From an uncultured Anaerolineae bacterium (lineage in GTDB: Bacteria > Chloroflexota > Anaerolineae > Promineifilales > Promineifilaceae), in NCBI GenBank assembly GCA_937943625.1, contig CALEAD010000002.1:1-64000 (forward strand): a stretch of DNA of 64,000 nucleotides, written 5' to 3'. This document shows positions 1-9,134 of this stretch, piece by piece (within the stretch, counting starts at the first letter, position 1; the number at the start of each line of letters is the position of its first letter). The position numbers and the translations under genes are program-made. The notes below the pieces were generated by a model that saw only the letters and a list, made by a program, of their open reading frames with translations, ran no database searches and was not told the DNA's origin.

Positions 1-157
1 TCACTGAGCAGAGTTGTTACGCAGGCCGCTCCCTGCGTTTTGGCAATGGGGTGATTCAATTGCCCCTACCGTTTTTCAAAGGCATTTGTTTTTCGTATTT
101 TTGAGCCATTTCGGCTCTGATTGCACAATAGTTACGATAAATAGCAAGAATTTACAT

Positions 158-191
158 CAGAAGTCAGGATTTTAGCAAAAGCCGACTTCTG
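158..191 (+). promoter_or_regulatory. Leader hairpin upstream of radical SAM gene
   Basis: CAGAAGTC (158-165) pairs perfectly with GACTTCTG (184-191) around an 18-nt loop, inside the 5' leader of the radical SAM gene. The Shine-Dalgarno GAGGAAAG (about 200-207) follows, then ATG at 213. It could be a leader stem or an operator. No cobalamin riboswitch features were recognised. Confidence 0.35.
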
Positions 192-212
192 GCCATTGCA
201 GAGGAAAGCGCA

Positions 213-2165
213 ATGACACCAGCACAAATTGAGGCGCGATTGGAACGTATCTTGCCCCGCGTCGCCAAACCCGGCCGTTACACCGGCGGCGAGTACAACC
301 AGATCGTCAAAAACTGGCAGGAAATTGATTACAAAGTCGCCTTTGCCTTTCCCGACATTTACGACATCGGTATGTCCAACCTGGGGCTGATGATTCTCTA
401 CGACATCGTCAACAAGCACCGCAACTTGCTGGCCGAGCGCGTCTACGCCCCCTGGACAGACATGGAAGCGCTCATGCGCGAGCAGGGCATCCCCCTCTTT
501 TCGCTGGAGACCAAACATCCCATCCGCGAGTTTGACATGCTGGCCATTAGCCTGCCCTATGAGCAGCTTTACACCAACGCCCTCAACCTGCTAGACCTGG
601 CGGGCATGCCGGTGCGCAGCCTGGAGCGTGACGCCAGCTACCCTCTGGTGATTGCCGGTGGACACGCCTGCTACAACCCGGAACCGATGGCGCCTTTCAT
701 TGATGTCTTTGTCATTGGCGAAGGGGAGGAGGCGATTCTGGAAATGATTGGCGTGATGCGCGCCGCGCGCCACTTAGACCGCGAAACGCAACTGCGTTAC
801 CTTGCCCAGCTCGATGGCTGCTATGTGCCCCGCTTTTACGACGTGGCCTACCACGAGGATGGCACGGTGGCGGCGATTACGCCGAACATGCCGGAGGCGC
901 CTGCCAAAGTGCTGAAAACGATTGTGCCCGTGCTGCCCCCGCCCGTCACTGATTTCATCATCCCGTTTGTGGAGACAGTACACAACCGCGCGCCGATTGA
1001 GATTATGCGCGGCTGCACGCGCGGCTGCCGCTTTTGTCACGCCGGCATGGTCACGCGGCCGGTGCGCGAACGGCCGGTTGCCGAAGTGCTGGCGGCGATG
1101 GATAAAATTTTGCAAAGCACTGGCTATGAGGAGATCGCCCTACTCTCGCTCTCTTCCAGCGATTACACGTACGTGCTGGAGCTGACGGAGCAAATCGGGC
1201 AGCGCTTTGGTCACCTGGGGCTGAATATCTCGCTGCCGTCGCTGCGGATCGAGACTGTCTCGACACATCTGATGGACAACCTAGGCGACGGCCGTCGCGG
1301 GGGCTTTACCCTGGCTCCCGAAGCGGCCACGGAAAAGATGCGCAGCACCATCAACAAATACGTCTCCCATGCGGAACTGCTAGAAACGGCGCGCGAAATT
1401 TTCCGCCGCGACTGGCGCACCATCAAGCTGTACTTCATGATCGGCCATCCGTTGGAGGAGATTGCGGACGTGCAGGCGATTGCCGACCTGGCGCGCGCAG
1501 TGCTGGCGGAGGGACGAAAGTTTCACGGCAACAAAGCCAGCGTCAATGTTGGCGTCAGCACCTTCATTCCCAAGCCGCACACCCCGTTCCAGTGGGAACC
1601 AATGGATGATATGACTAGGGTGCAAGAAAAGCTGGCGCTACTAAAGGCGGCCTTTCGCGGCGCAGGGCTGCATTTGCGCTGGAACGAGCCGCAGGAGTCG
1701 CTCTTTGAGGGGTTCCTCAGCCGCGGCGACCGGCGCATGGCGGAAGTGGTGGAGCGCGCCTGGCGCAAAGGCGCGAAGTTCGACGCCTGGATGGAGCATT
1801 TCCGCCAGGATGCCTGGCAGGAGGCGCTGGCCAAGGAGGGGCTGGACCCCCATTTCTACACGCACCGCCGGCGGCGCATAGACGAGGTATTCCCCTGGGA
1901 GCACATTGACGTGGCAGTGACGAAGAAGTTCTTGACGCAGGATTACCTGATGAGCCAGCAGCAGAAGACGCGCGTGGACTGCCGCCACCACTGCTTTGCC
2001 TGTGGTATTTTGCCTAAATTGAAAGAGCTGCGCCGCGTGACGCCGGAAGATGCCTGGGAGTGCCCGCCGGTGCCAGCATCGCGGGCGGCACGGAAACGGC
2101 CGTTGCCCTTTGCAGAGCGGGCGCTGGCGGTGGACAGTATTCCGCTGCCGCTGGTGGGGGATTGA
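213..2165 (+). CDS. B12-binding-type radical SAM protein (TIGR03960-like)
   Basis: A 650-residue protein of the radical SAM family with an N-terminal cobalamin-binding-like region. The [4Fe-4S] motif CxxxCxxC lies at C268, C272 and C275 (GCTRGCRFCHAG), and a second Cys/His cluster (CRHHCFACG) lies near the C-terminus, as in the TIGR03960 family. The reaction is not known. In many bacteria this gene precedes a DUF2344 partner, but none follows here. The start is set by GAGGAAAG upstream of ATG. Length is normal and the family call is firm; substrate and function are open. Confidence 0.85.
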   Translation: MTPAQIEARLERILPRVAKPGRYTGGEYNQIVKNWQEIDYKVAFAFPDIYDIGMSNLGLMILYDIVNKHRNLLAERVYAPWTDMEALMREQGIPLFSLETKHPIREFDMLAISLPYEQLYTNALNLLDLAGMPVRSLERDASYPLVIAGGHACYNPEPMAPFIDVFVIGEGEEAILEMIGVMRAARHLDRETQLRYLAQLDGCYVPRFYDVAYHEDGTVAAITPNMPEAPAKVLKTIVPVLPPPVTDFIIPFVETVHNRAPIEIMRGCTRGCRFCHAGMVTRPVRERPVAEVLAAMDKILQSTGYEEIALLSLSSSDYTYVLELTEQIGQRFGHLGLNISLPSLRIETVSTHLMDNLGDGRRGGFTLAPEAATEKMRSTINKYVSHAELLETAREIFRRDWRTIKLYFMIGHPLEEIADVQAIADLARAVLAEGRKFHGNKASVNVGVSTFIPKPHTPFQWEPMDDMTRVQEKLALLKAAFRGAGLHLRWNEPQESLFEGFLSRGDRRMAEVVERAWRKGAKFDAWMEHFRQDAWQEALAKEGLDPHFYTHRRRRIDEVFPWEHIDVAVTKKFLTQDYLMSQQQKTRVDCRHHCFACGILPKLKELRRVTPEDAWECPPVPASRAARKRPLPFAERALAVDSIPLPLVGD

Positions 2166-2227
2166 CAAAAGACTACGGCCGCATTCTGGCTCGGTCTCAC
2201 CCGGATAAGCAGAAATATTACGATTGG

Positions 2228-2250
2228 CGTATTACGTCTCGCGTAATACG
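2228..2250. terminator. Hairpin after radical SAM gene
   Basis: CGTATTACG (2228-2236) pairs with CGTAATACG (2242-2250) across a 5-nt loop, about 60 nt after the stop codon. There is no clear U-tract, so termination is only plausible. Confidence 0.35.
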
Positions 2251-2447
2251 ATTTGGCTATGATTCGCTCCTTTCGTTGTAAAAATACGCAGAATTTGTTT
2301 GAAGGCGGCGATCCGCGTCAGTTCAGATCTTTCGAAAATGTTGCTATCCGTCGGTGCTATGACAGAGAGCTTTAACAGGAAACGGCCGTGATCTTTCCTA
2401 ACCTCTTCTTCAACCTTTTCCCCTTTTCGACCCCGGCGTTGCCAACC

Positions 2448-3350
2448 ATGCTCTCTCTTGCCCTGGGGAAAAACGCGGCGCGGTCGAACGGCTGGGGAAA
2501 GGGGAAATTTGCCTTCTTTTTCATACTCTTTTGGGCGCCGGCCCTGGCCTGCGCCATGCCCACCATCTCTGGCCAGCGCGGCACGCCCCTGCCCCTGCCC
2601 ACCGAACTGGCCACCACCCCCTTCCCGGAAGAAAGCCGGCCGGGAAATTGGGACGCCATCTTTATTTCGGTCTCCTCGGCGGCGGGAGCGCAGAACGGCC
2701 GTTGCCACAAGCTGCTGCGTTTTTACCCCGACGGGCTGCTGCTGTACAGCAACTTCGCCTGCTTCTCTGCCGGCGCCGACGCCGCCAGCCAGGCCGCAGA
2801 CGTGGCAGGCTGGTTCAGGCGGGAAAATGCCAGCGTAGCTCGTGGCGATTATGTCCTGGAGGGGCAGCGCCTCTGGCTGCGTGCTGTCATGCAGGACGCC
2901 GTCCACGAAACGGCCTATTTGCGCAGCCTGCAGGGGGAATACTGCAAAGGAGAAATGGTGCTGCAAGAACCGGGCATATTGACCTACACCGGTGCGCCCT
3001 CTGAGCTGACAGAACCGGTACAGGAATATACCTTGCTTAGTGGAAATGTGCCGCAGACGCTGACGCCTCCCTGCCACGTAGCCGGTTTTCGCTTCCTGTG
3101 GCGTTCTTACATTACCCTGGCAGGGGGCGAGGCCATCTACCGCATCCGGACGGCCGTTGGCGAGCGGTGCAGCCTGCGCTATGTGGGGCCAGATGGGACA
3201 CGCTGGCCGGCAGATGGGCCGGCAGTGATCCTGGCCGACGAGGAGGGGGTGTGCGCCTGGCTATGGCCGGTGGGGGACGTGCGCGGCCAGGGGGTAGTGA
3301 CGGTAGAGATAGACGCCATTCGCCAGGACTTTGCCATTCAGCTCAACTAA
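2448..3350 (+). CDS. Secreted hypothetical protein with C-terminal Ig-like domain
   Basis: About 300 residues from ATG 2448; a GTG at 2388 would add 20. A hydrophobic segment (FAFFFILFWAPALACA) after basic residues looks like a signal peptide, followed by a Pro/Thr-rich stretch, which suggests an extracellular protein. The last 70 residues (RIRTAVGERCSLRYVGPDG ... GVCAWLWPVGD) resemble the small beta-sandwich domain often found at the end of Chloroflexota surface proteins. No catalytic motif was seen. The opposite-strand frame (2232-3077) is judged a shadow. Start and function are uncertain. Confidence 0.6.
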   Translation: MLSLALGKNAARSNGWGKGKFAFFFILFWAPALACAMPTISGQRGTPLPLPTELATTPFPEESRPGNWDAIFISVSSAAGAQNGRCHKLLRFYPDGLLLYSNFACFSAGADAASQAADVAGWFRRENASVARGDYVLEGQRLWLRAVMQDAVHETAYLRSLQGEYCKGEMVLQEPGILTYTGAPSELTEPVQEYTLLSGNVPQTLTPPCHVAGFRFLWRSYITLAGGEAIYRIRTAVGERCSLRYVGPDGTRWPADGPAVILADEEGVCAWLWPVGDVRGQGVVTVEIDAIRQDFAIQLN

Positions 3351-3352
3351 AC

Positions 3353-3465
3353 CACTGGACACGGGTGCTTTTGCCAGCTGCCAGTGTAGCGCGATTTACC
3401 AGATCACGTTACGGCGCCAGAGGTTGGCGCGAATTTCGCCAGACTCCAATTGCGAATTGAGTTCG
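3353..3465. repeat. Intergenic repeat, family B, copy 1
   Basis: Shares long stretches with 10147-10240: CTGCCAGTG-AGCGCGATTT, CGTTACG-CGCCAGAGGT and TTTCGCCAGACTCCA. The outer parts CTGGA and TCCAG are complementary, so the element can fold. It sits between the secreted protein and the nurA-like gene. Confidence 0.7.
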
Positions 3466-3525
3466 TTTTTCTCCGGCTTTTCTGTAATTACTCCGTGTTC
3501 TTTATCAGTACAATTAAGAGCAAGT

Positions 3526-4731
3526 ATGACTCTGGAACTGGCAAAACTCACCGATCAACTGGCGCAGATGGCGCAAACAACGGCGCGGGCACACGTCTTG
3601 CGTCGTGCTCGGCTGGATGAGGCATTGGCAACGTTGCGCGCGCACCGCACCGCGTGGACGGCCGTTGCCCAGGCGCTTGCCCTGGCAGAAGAGAAAGCAG
3701 ACCGCAAAGTGTACCGCTCAGCACGGCCGTTTGACGCGCAAGAGCCGCTTGACGCTGCCATTTCCCCTGCCGTGCCGCCGTCGCGCGCCACCCTCATTGC
3801 CACCGATGGCTCTCAAATTATGCCAGACCGCCATGCCGCTTATCTCTACTATTTGATCAACATTGGCGGCATTGTCTACCATCATGGCAGCAGCCAGGCG
3901 CCACACACCTTTTCCTTTCCGCGCCTGGTCTATCCTCAGGATGAGGCGGCGCTGGATGCGTTCAACAGCCGCAGCGGCGCGGTGAGCATAGAGCGCGACA
4001 TGGGGGAAATTGCCGAGCTGGCCAGGCAGGCGCAGCAGCACCGGCAAGAGGGCGCGCCGCTGCTGGCGGTGCTGGATCAGCGCTTGCTCTATTGGCCGAT
4101 TGGCAGCACCGGCGTGGCAGACAATGCTGCAGTCACGGAGTGGGGCGGATACATGACGGCAATCCGACAGGCAGGGGCGCTGCTGTGTGGCTACATTGAC
4201 CGCCCCGGCGCCAATGCCGTATTGACGCTGCTGAAGTCGCTAACGGCCGTTGCCGATCCGACCTTTGTCTGGCACACCCTGGGCAGCCACGCCGCCACGC
4301 GCGGCCTGACCGACCGCGATTTGTTTGCCGAATTCTTGCAGCCGGGACAGCGCAGCAAACTATTTGTCAACATCTCCCCGCCCAACGAAACCTTTGCTCG
4401 CCAGGACGCGGCGAACGAAGTGTGCTTCTTTTACCTGCACGCCGGTCAGGGCATTGCCCGTGTAGATATTCCGCGTTGGGTAGCAGAGGATGAAAAAACA
4501 GTAACGGCCGTTCATGCCCTGCTGGTAGACCAGTGCCGCATCCTGGGCGACTACCCCTACATTCTTGCCCGCGCCGACGAAATTGCTGTCGTCGGCCACC
4601 GCGACCACGAAGAGTTAGAGTTTGCCATCGAGCTACAGATGCAAAAACAAGGCGTGCGCAGCGCGCCAACAGCCAAACAAGGAGGCAAAAATCTGGCGCG
4701 CGGCGGCAAGCAACGCTTTACAGGGGGATAG
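3526..4731 (+). CDS. NurA-domain nuclease-like protein
   Basis: 401 residues with a NurA-type core: the acidic motif ATDGSQ (D94) starts the fold, followed by LAVLDQRLLYW with a second acidic residue, and a late HAxxVDQCRxLGDYPY segment. NurA family proteins are Mn-dependent 5'-3' nucleases that usually work with the HerA ATPase in end resection. No herA lies in this window, so the partner must be elsewhere or absent. ATG 3526 is chosen because the conserved part begins soon after it; upstream sequence is repeat. Family confident, activity inferred. Confidence 0.75.
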   Translation: MTLELAKLTDQLAQMAQTTARAHVLRRARLDEALATLRAHRTAWTAVAQALALAEEKADRKVYRSARPFDAQEPLDAAISPAVPPSRATLIATDGSQIMPDRHAAYLYYLINIGGIVYHHGSSQAPHTFSFPRLVYPQDEAALDAFNSRSGAVSIERDMGEIAELARQAQQHRQEGAPLLAVLDQRLLYWPIGSTGVADNAAVTEWGGYMTAIRQAGALLCGYIDRPGANAVLTLLKSLTAVADPTFVWHTLGSHAATRGLTDRDLFAEFLQPGQRSKLFVNISPPNETFARQDAANEVCFFYLHAGQGIARVDIPRWVAEDEKTVTAVHALLVDQCRILGDYPYILARADEIAVVGHRDHEELEFAIELQMQKQGVRSAPTAKQGGKNLARGGKQRFTGG

Positions 4732-4743
4732 GTTCCGCCCGGG

Positions 4744-5226
4744 TTACTGCTCTATCACCGTCACTTTCACCATCTCGTCCCCCTGGCGGATGGCGTTCAC
4801 CACGTTCATGCCCTTCGTCACCTTGCCAAACACCGTATGTTTACCATCCAGGTATGGCTGCGGCGAATGGGTGATGAAGAACTGGCTGCCATTTGTGTTT
4901 GGCCCCGCATTCGCCATCGAAAGTACCCCCGTCTTATGCTTCAGCGGGTTTCCCTTCACCTCATCGCCAAAGCGATAGCCGGGGCCGCCGCGCCCTGTGC
5001 CGGTGGGGTCGCCCCCCTGCACCACAAAATTACTGATCACGCGGTGAAACGACACACCATCATAAAATCCCTGCCGCGCCAGAAAGACAAAATTATTCAC
5101 CGTTTGTGGCGCATGTTGGGGGTAAAGCGTGATCTCAATCGTGCCCTTGTTTGTTTCCATGTGAACAACGTAGGACTTTTTCGTGTCAATCTCCATTGCC
5201 GGAGGTTTACTCCATTGCATTGCCAT
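4744..5226 (-). CDS. Cyclophilin-type peptidyl-prolyl cis-trans isomerase
   Basis: A 160-residue single-domain cyclophilin B-type protein that catalyses cis-trans isomerisation of Xaa-Pro bonds. Signature residues include [19 protein letters not shown], the active-site Arg in FHR, and NGSQFFIT. There is no signal peptide, so it is cytosolic. The start codon lies 6-7 nt after AAGGGAG, which is the end of an intergenic repeat copy (5232-5338), so the repeat appears to supply the ribosome-binding site. Confidence 0.92.
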   Translation of the reverse strand: MAMQWSKPPAMEIDTKKSYVVHMETNKGTIEITLYPQHAPQTVNNFVFLARQGFYDGVSFHRVISNFVVQGGDPTGTGRGGPGYRFGDEVKGNPLKHKTGVLSMANAGPNTNGSQFFITHSPQPYLDGKHTVFGKVTKGMNVVNAIRQGDEMVKVTVIEQ

Positions 5227-5231
5227 TTGTA

Positions 5232-5338
5232 TCTCCCTTGAAAATGACCGCCAACCGCCGACGGCCGTCTGTAATTGTAGCCCGGGTTGTCAAACTTGGC
5301 CTGTAAGCACAGGTTTAGTAATCTGCGTAACGTTAACA
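5232..5338 (-). repeat. RBS-bearing intergenic repeat (family A), upstream of cyclophilin
   Basis: Read on the minus strand: GTAACGCAGATTACTAAACC, a second pairing block, ACGGCCGT/GGCGGTTGGCGGTC, then ATTTTCAAGGGAGATACAA and the ATG. Module order matches the copies at 44697, 52741 and 56465. It is orientated toward the cyclophilin gene. Confidence 0.75.
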
Positions 5339-5782
5339 CGCCCTGGCTCTTCAGGGTGTTTATGGTGATGATGAATGCCAGGCATGTGGACAAAAACCTA
5401 TGGCTCAACTGTTAAAAATGTGCATGACAGGTAGAATTACAGATTATGGCATTTGCAAGATGCATGTCAACACAACGGAAGGGATGTGGACAGACGTTCG
5501 TGATTTCTTAAGGTAAAAATCGCCTGAGCCATGCCTGTCTCTGCCGTATTTCGCGTTGCTGGCTGCCAGCGATCATGCTAGCTATCAACTGCCACCTGTG
5601 GTATGATAGTGGGTAAAAGGTCACCAGTTAGTATTTTGCCTTTTTAGGGCGAGTACGGGTAACAAGCGGCAGTTTCCTTTTGCCAAAGCAGATTGTAACC
5701 TGTAACCCACGTTCTAGCCTACACTTCCTTTATGTTGCGTAATCAAGCGCAAGTTGATTGCCTTATTATTAAGGTGTAAAAA
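5339..5782. other. Intergenic stretch, no gene seen
   Basis: About 440 bp without a convincing reading frame. An inverted repeat AATCAA (5741-5746) / TTGATT (5754-5759) lies 24 nt upstream of the next ATG and could be an operator. The sequence probably holds the promoter of the signalling locus, but no clear -35/-10 pair was found. Confidence 0.4.
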
Positions 5783-6448
5783 ATGTCCTCTCTTCTTAGT
5801 GATGACGAGTTCAAGCAGATGGCCCGTTGGGCAATGATTGGCCGACTTACAGCCTCGCTTTTGCATGACATTAACAATCCAATTCAGGCAATTCGCGGCT
5901 CATTAAGCCTGGCATTGGAAGACCTGAACAATGCCGAAGCCCTGCAACTGTATCTTGACCTGGGAATCCACGAGTCGGACCGCATTATCGAGTTAATTGC
6001 GCGAGCGCGCTGTCTGTATAGCAGCTATGGTCAGACATATGCCTACCTCAACATCAATTATCTGTTACACGAGTTGAAAGCCCTGGCAACGAAAGAGTTG
6101 GCCAACAAGCACGTGCAACTAGATCTGCAGCTGGCCGAGGGGTTGCCACCCGTTTGGGCTGTTTTTGGTGAGTTGTCGCAGGCTTTCCTATACCCATTGC
6201 TTACCCTGAGTGATTTGATATCCGAGTGTGGTGGGGGGGGGCTGGCCTTGCGCTCTGTGGCTATGCCTGAAGCCGTTAAGGTGAGTTTTGCTACGGCCGT
6301 TTTCCCCCATCCACTCCCAAAGATACCCTTGCTCGTCTGTGACGACATTATCCACCACTATGGTGGGTACACGCACCAATCCTATCAGGCTGACCGGAGC
6401 CTGAATCTGCTAGACATTATTCTCCCTGTTTCTACCACAGCAAAATGA
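5783..6448 (+). CDS. Histidine kinase-like protein with degenerate ATPase domain
   Basis: 221 residues. An NtrB-class H-box is clear (H28 in LLHDINNPIQAI), followed by a dimerisation helix. The C-terminal part keeps only the outline of a HATPase: the N-box position reads GELSQAFLYPLLTL (Asn lost), no DxGxG motif exists, and only the terminal HYGG...LP signature remains. It should not bind ATP, so it may act as a phosphotransfer or dimerisation protein. A run of nine G lies at 6233-6241 in frame. It overlaps the next gene by ATGA, so it is translationally coupled to the regulator. It has no sensor domain. Confidence 0.7.
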   Translation: MSSLLSDDEFKQMARWAMIGRLTASLLHDINNPIQAIRGSLSLALEDLNNAEALQLYLDLGIHESDRIIELIARARCLYSSYGQTYAYLNINYLLHELKALATKELANKHVQLDLQLAEGLPPVWAVFGELSQAFLYPLLTLSDLISECGGGGLALRSVAMPEAVKVSFATAVFPHPLPKIPLLVCDDIIHHYGGYTHQSYQADRSLNLLDIILPVSTTAK

Positions 6449-7263
6449 TAGCCACTTCTCAACCTGCTTCTCCCCATAGTATCCTCATTGCTGATGATGA
6501 ACCGGGTGTTTGCCTGGTTTTGGAAAAAACGTTGCAACGGCAGGGCTATAAAGTAGAAACCGCTCTGAACGGCCAGACAGCCCTGCGTCTTTTGCGCCAA
6601 AATCGCTTTGACCTGATCCTGTTAGACTTAAACTTAGGAGACATGAGCGGCCTGGCGGTGCTAAAAGTGGCGCGTCAGCAAGATGAAGACGCGGTCGTGA
6701 TTATTCTGACCGGTCATGGTTCCTTGCAAAGCGCCGTAGAAGCGCTGCGCCTGGGCGCTTTCGATTATCTTTTTAAACCCGCACTATCGGAGACCATTTG
6801 CCAACGGGTAAGCCAGGGGCTGGCGCAACGCCAACAAGCGTTGCAGCGCCGGCAGATTCTCAACCAGATTGAGACGTTGCGGCAAATGCTGGACCAACTG
6901 GCTACCCCCTCAGGGGCTGCGGCGCCGGCAATACAAAACGGCCGTTTTTTGCGCAGCGGCCCAGTAGTCATTGATCGCCACCATCACGTGGCAACCTACA
7001 ACAACACCCTACTTGACCTGACCAGTGCTGAATTTGATCTGCTCGTTTGTCTAATCGAAGCCGCACCAGAGCCAATATCACCTCGTCAACTACTTCAGTG
7101 TGCCCTCAATTACTGGGGTGATGAGCAGGAAGCAAGTGAAACAATCAAGTGGTACATTCATCACCTGCGCCGCAAAATAGAGCCGGAACCAAAAACCCCC
7201 ACGCATATCAAAACCATTCGTCACAAGGGCTACCTTTGGGTGAGCGAGCCGCCTGAACGCTAA
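6445..7263 (+). CDS. Response regulator, REC plus OmpR/PhoB winged helix
   Basis: 272 residues. N-terminal receiver with acidic pair DDE, phosphoacceptor D61 (LLDLNLGDMSG) and the conserved Lys in FKPA. A coiled linker (about 125-165) follows, then a C-terminal winged helix (EFDLLVCLIEAAPEPISPRQLL ... WYIHHLRRKIEP ... IRHKGYLW) typical of OmpR/PhoB DNA-binding domains. It overlaps the degenerate kinase gene by 4 nt, so the two are probably partners. It is a likely DNA-binding regulator of this locus or of distant targets. Confidence 0.9.
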   Translation: MIATSQPASPHSILIADDEPGVCLVLEKTLQRQGYKVETALNGQTALRLLRQNRFDLILLDLNLGDMSGLAVLKVARQQDEDAVVIILTGHGSLQSAVEALRLGAFDYLFKPALSETICQRVSQGLAQRQQALQRRQILNQIETLRQMLDQLATPSGAAAPAIQNGRFLRSGPVVIDRHHHVATYNNTLLDLTSAEFDLLVCLIEAAPEPISPRQLLQCALNYWGDEQEASETIKWYIHHLRRKIEPEPKTPTHIKTIRHKGYLWVSEPPER

Positions 7264-7508
7264 GCTCCTCCTCCTCCTCACCACACCGCGCGTTAGCCTG
7301 TTAGTTTGCAAACAGCCTCCCCCACGTGCCAGGTAAAGAAAGGTAGGGGGAGCAGTGGATAACGGCCGTAACCAGCCAGCCCCTCATTGACCCAACAGGA
7401 CTATTTTCCCCCCCCGCGCCAACCCAATCCAACCTTCTTCAACCTTTATCAACCTAAGCTGCGCCCCACTTTTGCTAAGATCAGCCATGACACAAGGAGC
7501 AAAGGGGC
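7264..7508. promoter_or_regulatory. Leader region before REC-roadblock operon
   Basis: 245 bp without a gene. It contains one ACGGCCGT (about 7361) and pyrimidine-rich AACCTTCTTCAACCTTTATC repeats. The downstream operon has CAAGGAGCAAAGGGG before ATG 7509. No promoter could be fixed. Confidence 0.3.
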
Positions 7509-8594
7509 ATGAAAAAACGAATTCTGATCGTTGATGATGAAGAATCGGTACTGCTTGTGCTAAAAAATAGCCTGATCAAGCTAGGCGACACCTATCAGGT
7601 AAACACAGCCAATAGCGCCTTTAAGGCCCTGGAACAGGTGCAGGCACAGCCGTTTGACCTGGTGATAACCGATTACAAAATGCCCGAAATGGATGGCTTA
7701 CAACTCATGGAAGCAATCCGCATGATTCAGCCACAGGCGCGGCTGATCATGATGACAGCCTACGGCACCGAGAAGCTGGAACAGAAAGTCAGCCAGTTAA
7801 AGGCATATCGCTACTTAACCAAGCCGCTAGAAATCAACGCCTTTCGCCAGATTGTCAAAGAGGCGCTCACCGCTGATGATGTCGCCATCAGCCGACCAGG
7901 TATTTTAGTGTTATCTGACGCCCGTTACCGTCAGGTAGTCAACCTGCTGCAAGAATTGCAGGTGAACGTGGGAAGCCGCTGCATCATCCTGACCGATGCC
8001 AACGGGCAAATGATAGCCTATAGTGGGGAAGTGAGTGGTTTACCCCTTGAGCAAATTGCTTCCTTGTTGTGTGGGGGCATGGCCACATTACAGGCAGCCG
8101 GCAGCGCTCTGGATGGGGATGAAGAGGCCATTCACCTCTCCTACCGCGAAGGAAAGCGCGACAATTTGTACGTGGTCAACATTGGCGCACAGCTTTTGTT
8201 GATCCTCATCCTCGAAGCCAAATCCTACAGCAGCCGCCTGGGGTCTGTCTGGTACTATGCGCGGCAAACGGCCGTTACCCTGCGGCAAACCCTCGGCGAA
8301 GCCGATTACGCCACCGCACCGCAAATTTTCACCGGCCAGGGCGTAGAAGCCTTAGAAGATGAACTGGATAAGCTGTTTGAGGATAGCAGCCCTACAACCA
8401 GAAACGGCGATGCCGAAATCGTCGCGCCTGCGCCATCATCTGTCCTGGCCAAAACCACAGTCCGGCAAACAATTTCACCTCCCAGGCAGCCAGAAAGCAG
8501 TGCCAGTTCAGGTAAACCTATCAGCTTTCAAGAAGCAATCATGCGCGGGCTAATCGCTCCAGACCTTTACCCAAGTAAAGAGGCAGGCAAATAA
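7509..8594 (+). CDS. Receiver domain fused to roadblock/LC7-like domain
   Basis: 361 residues. The receiver has DDEE, phosphoacceptor D55 (VITDYKMPEMDG) and TKPLE. After residue about 130 a roadblock/LC7-type fold follows (CIILTDANGQMIAYSGEVSGLPLEQIASLLCGGMAT ... LYVVNIGAQLLLILIL). A low-complexity Ser/Pro tail ends with a short conserved-looking helix. Roadblock domains bind and regulate MglA-type GTPases, so this gene would link aspartate phosphorylation to the GTPase two genes downstream. It is followed after one base by another roadblock gene. Confidence 0.8.
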   Translation: MKKRILIVDDEESVLLVLKNSLIKLGDTYQVNTANSAFKALEQVQAQPFDLVITDYKMPEMDGLQLMEAIRMIQPQARLIMMTAYGTEKLEQKVSQLKAYRYLTKPLEINAFRQIVKEALTADDVAISRPGILVLSDARYRQVVNLLQELQVNVGSRCIILTDANGQMIAYSGEVSGLPLEQIASLLCGGMATLQAAGSALDGDEEAIHLSYREGKRDNLYVVNIGAQLLLILILEAKSYSSRLGSVWYYARQTAVTLRQTLGEADYATAPQIFTGQGVEALEDELDKLFEDSSPTTRNGDAEIVAPAPSSVLAKTTVRQTISPPRQPESSASSGKPISFQEAIMRGLIAPDLYPSKEAGK

Positions 8595-8595
8595 C

Positions 8596-9132
8596 ATGGA
8601 CACACACCTGAACCAAGAAACCTACCGACTCCGTTGCGGCGTTGCCGTGTATGCCGAGCAACACAAAGCGTTTGAGCAACTGCTTACCGAGGCGCTCACG
8701 CAAATTCCGGCTAACTTTGTCTTTCTCGCTGACGTGGCCGGCCAAGTTATCCTGGCGAAAGGAGAGCATAAGGCAGTCAATCTGGTCATGCTCGGCTCTC
8801 TGGTTGCCGGGGATCTGGCTGCCAGTCAAGAAATTGCGCGGCTGACCAGCCAGTTTCAGGATTACCAGATTGTGCTGCGCGAAGGAGCGAATGTAAACAC
8901 CTTTATTACCGAAGCAGGGCAATACCTGGTTTTGTTGGTACAGGTAGATCACGACATTCCCCTGGGCTGGGCGCGCATGATTGTCAAACAAGTGGGTCAA
9001 CGGCTGGGACAGGTGATGGAAGGCACAGAAACGGCCGTTGGCCAACAGCCAACCCTGACCTTCGGCCACAGCGACAGCAATCTTTCCGAACTATTTGATG
9101 AAGCGTTAGATGATTTGTGGGGGGAAACATAA
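8596..9132 (+). CDS. Roadblock/LC7-like protein
   Basis: 178 residues. The core NFVFLADVAGQVILAKGEH ... LVAGDLAASQEIARL ... YLVLLVQVDHDIPLGWARMIV matches the roadblock/LC7 pattern of a DxxG hairpin, an Ala/Gly-rich helix and a final beta-strand pair. It starts one base after the REC-roadblock stop and ends two bases before the mglA-like start, so all three are co-translated. It is likely a GTPase-activating or exchange partner of the GTPase. The C-terminal tail is acidic (SELFDEALDDLWGE). Confidence 0.75.
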   Translation: MDTHLNQETYRLRCGVAVYAEQHKAFEQLLTEALTQIPANFVFLADVAGQVILAKGEHKAVNLVMLGSLVAGDLAASQEIARLTSQFQDYQIVLREGANVNTFITEAGQYLVLLVQVDHDIPLGWARMIVKQVGQRLGQVMEGTETAVGQQPTLTFGHSDSNLSELFDEALDDLWGET

Positions 9133-9134
9133 CC

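Noticed and set aside
2232-3077. 281-residue open frame on the minus strand opposite the secreted protein
   Set aside because: Arg/Gly-rich composition typical of a GC-rich shadow; the + frame has a signal peptide and an Ig-like C-terminus.
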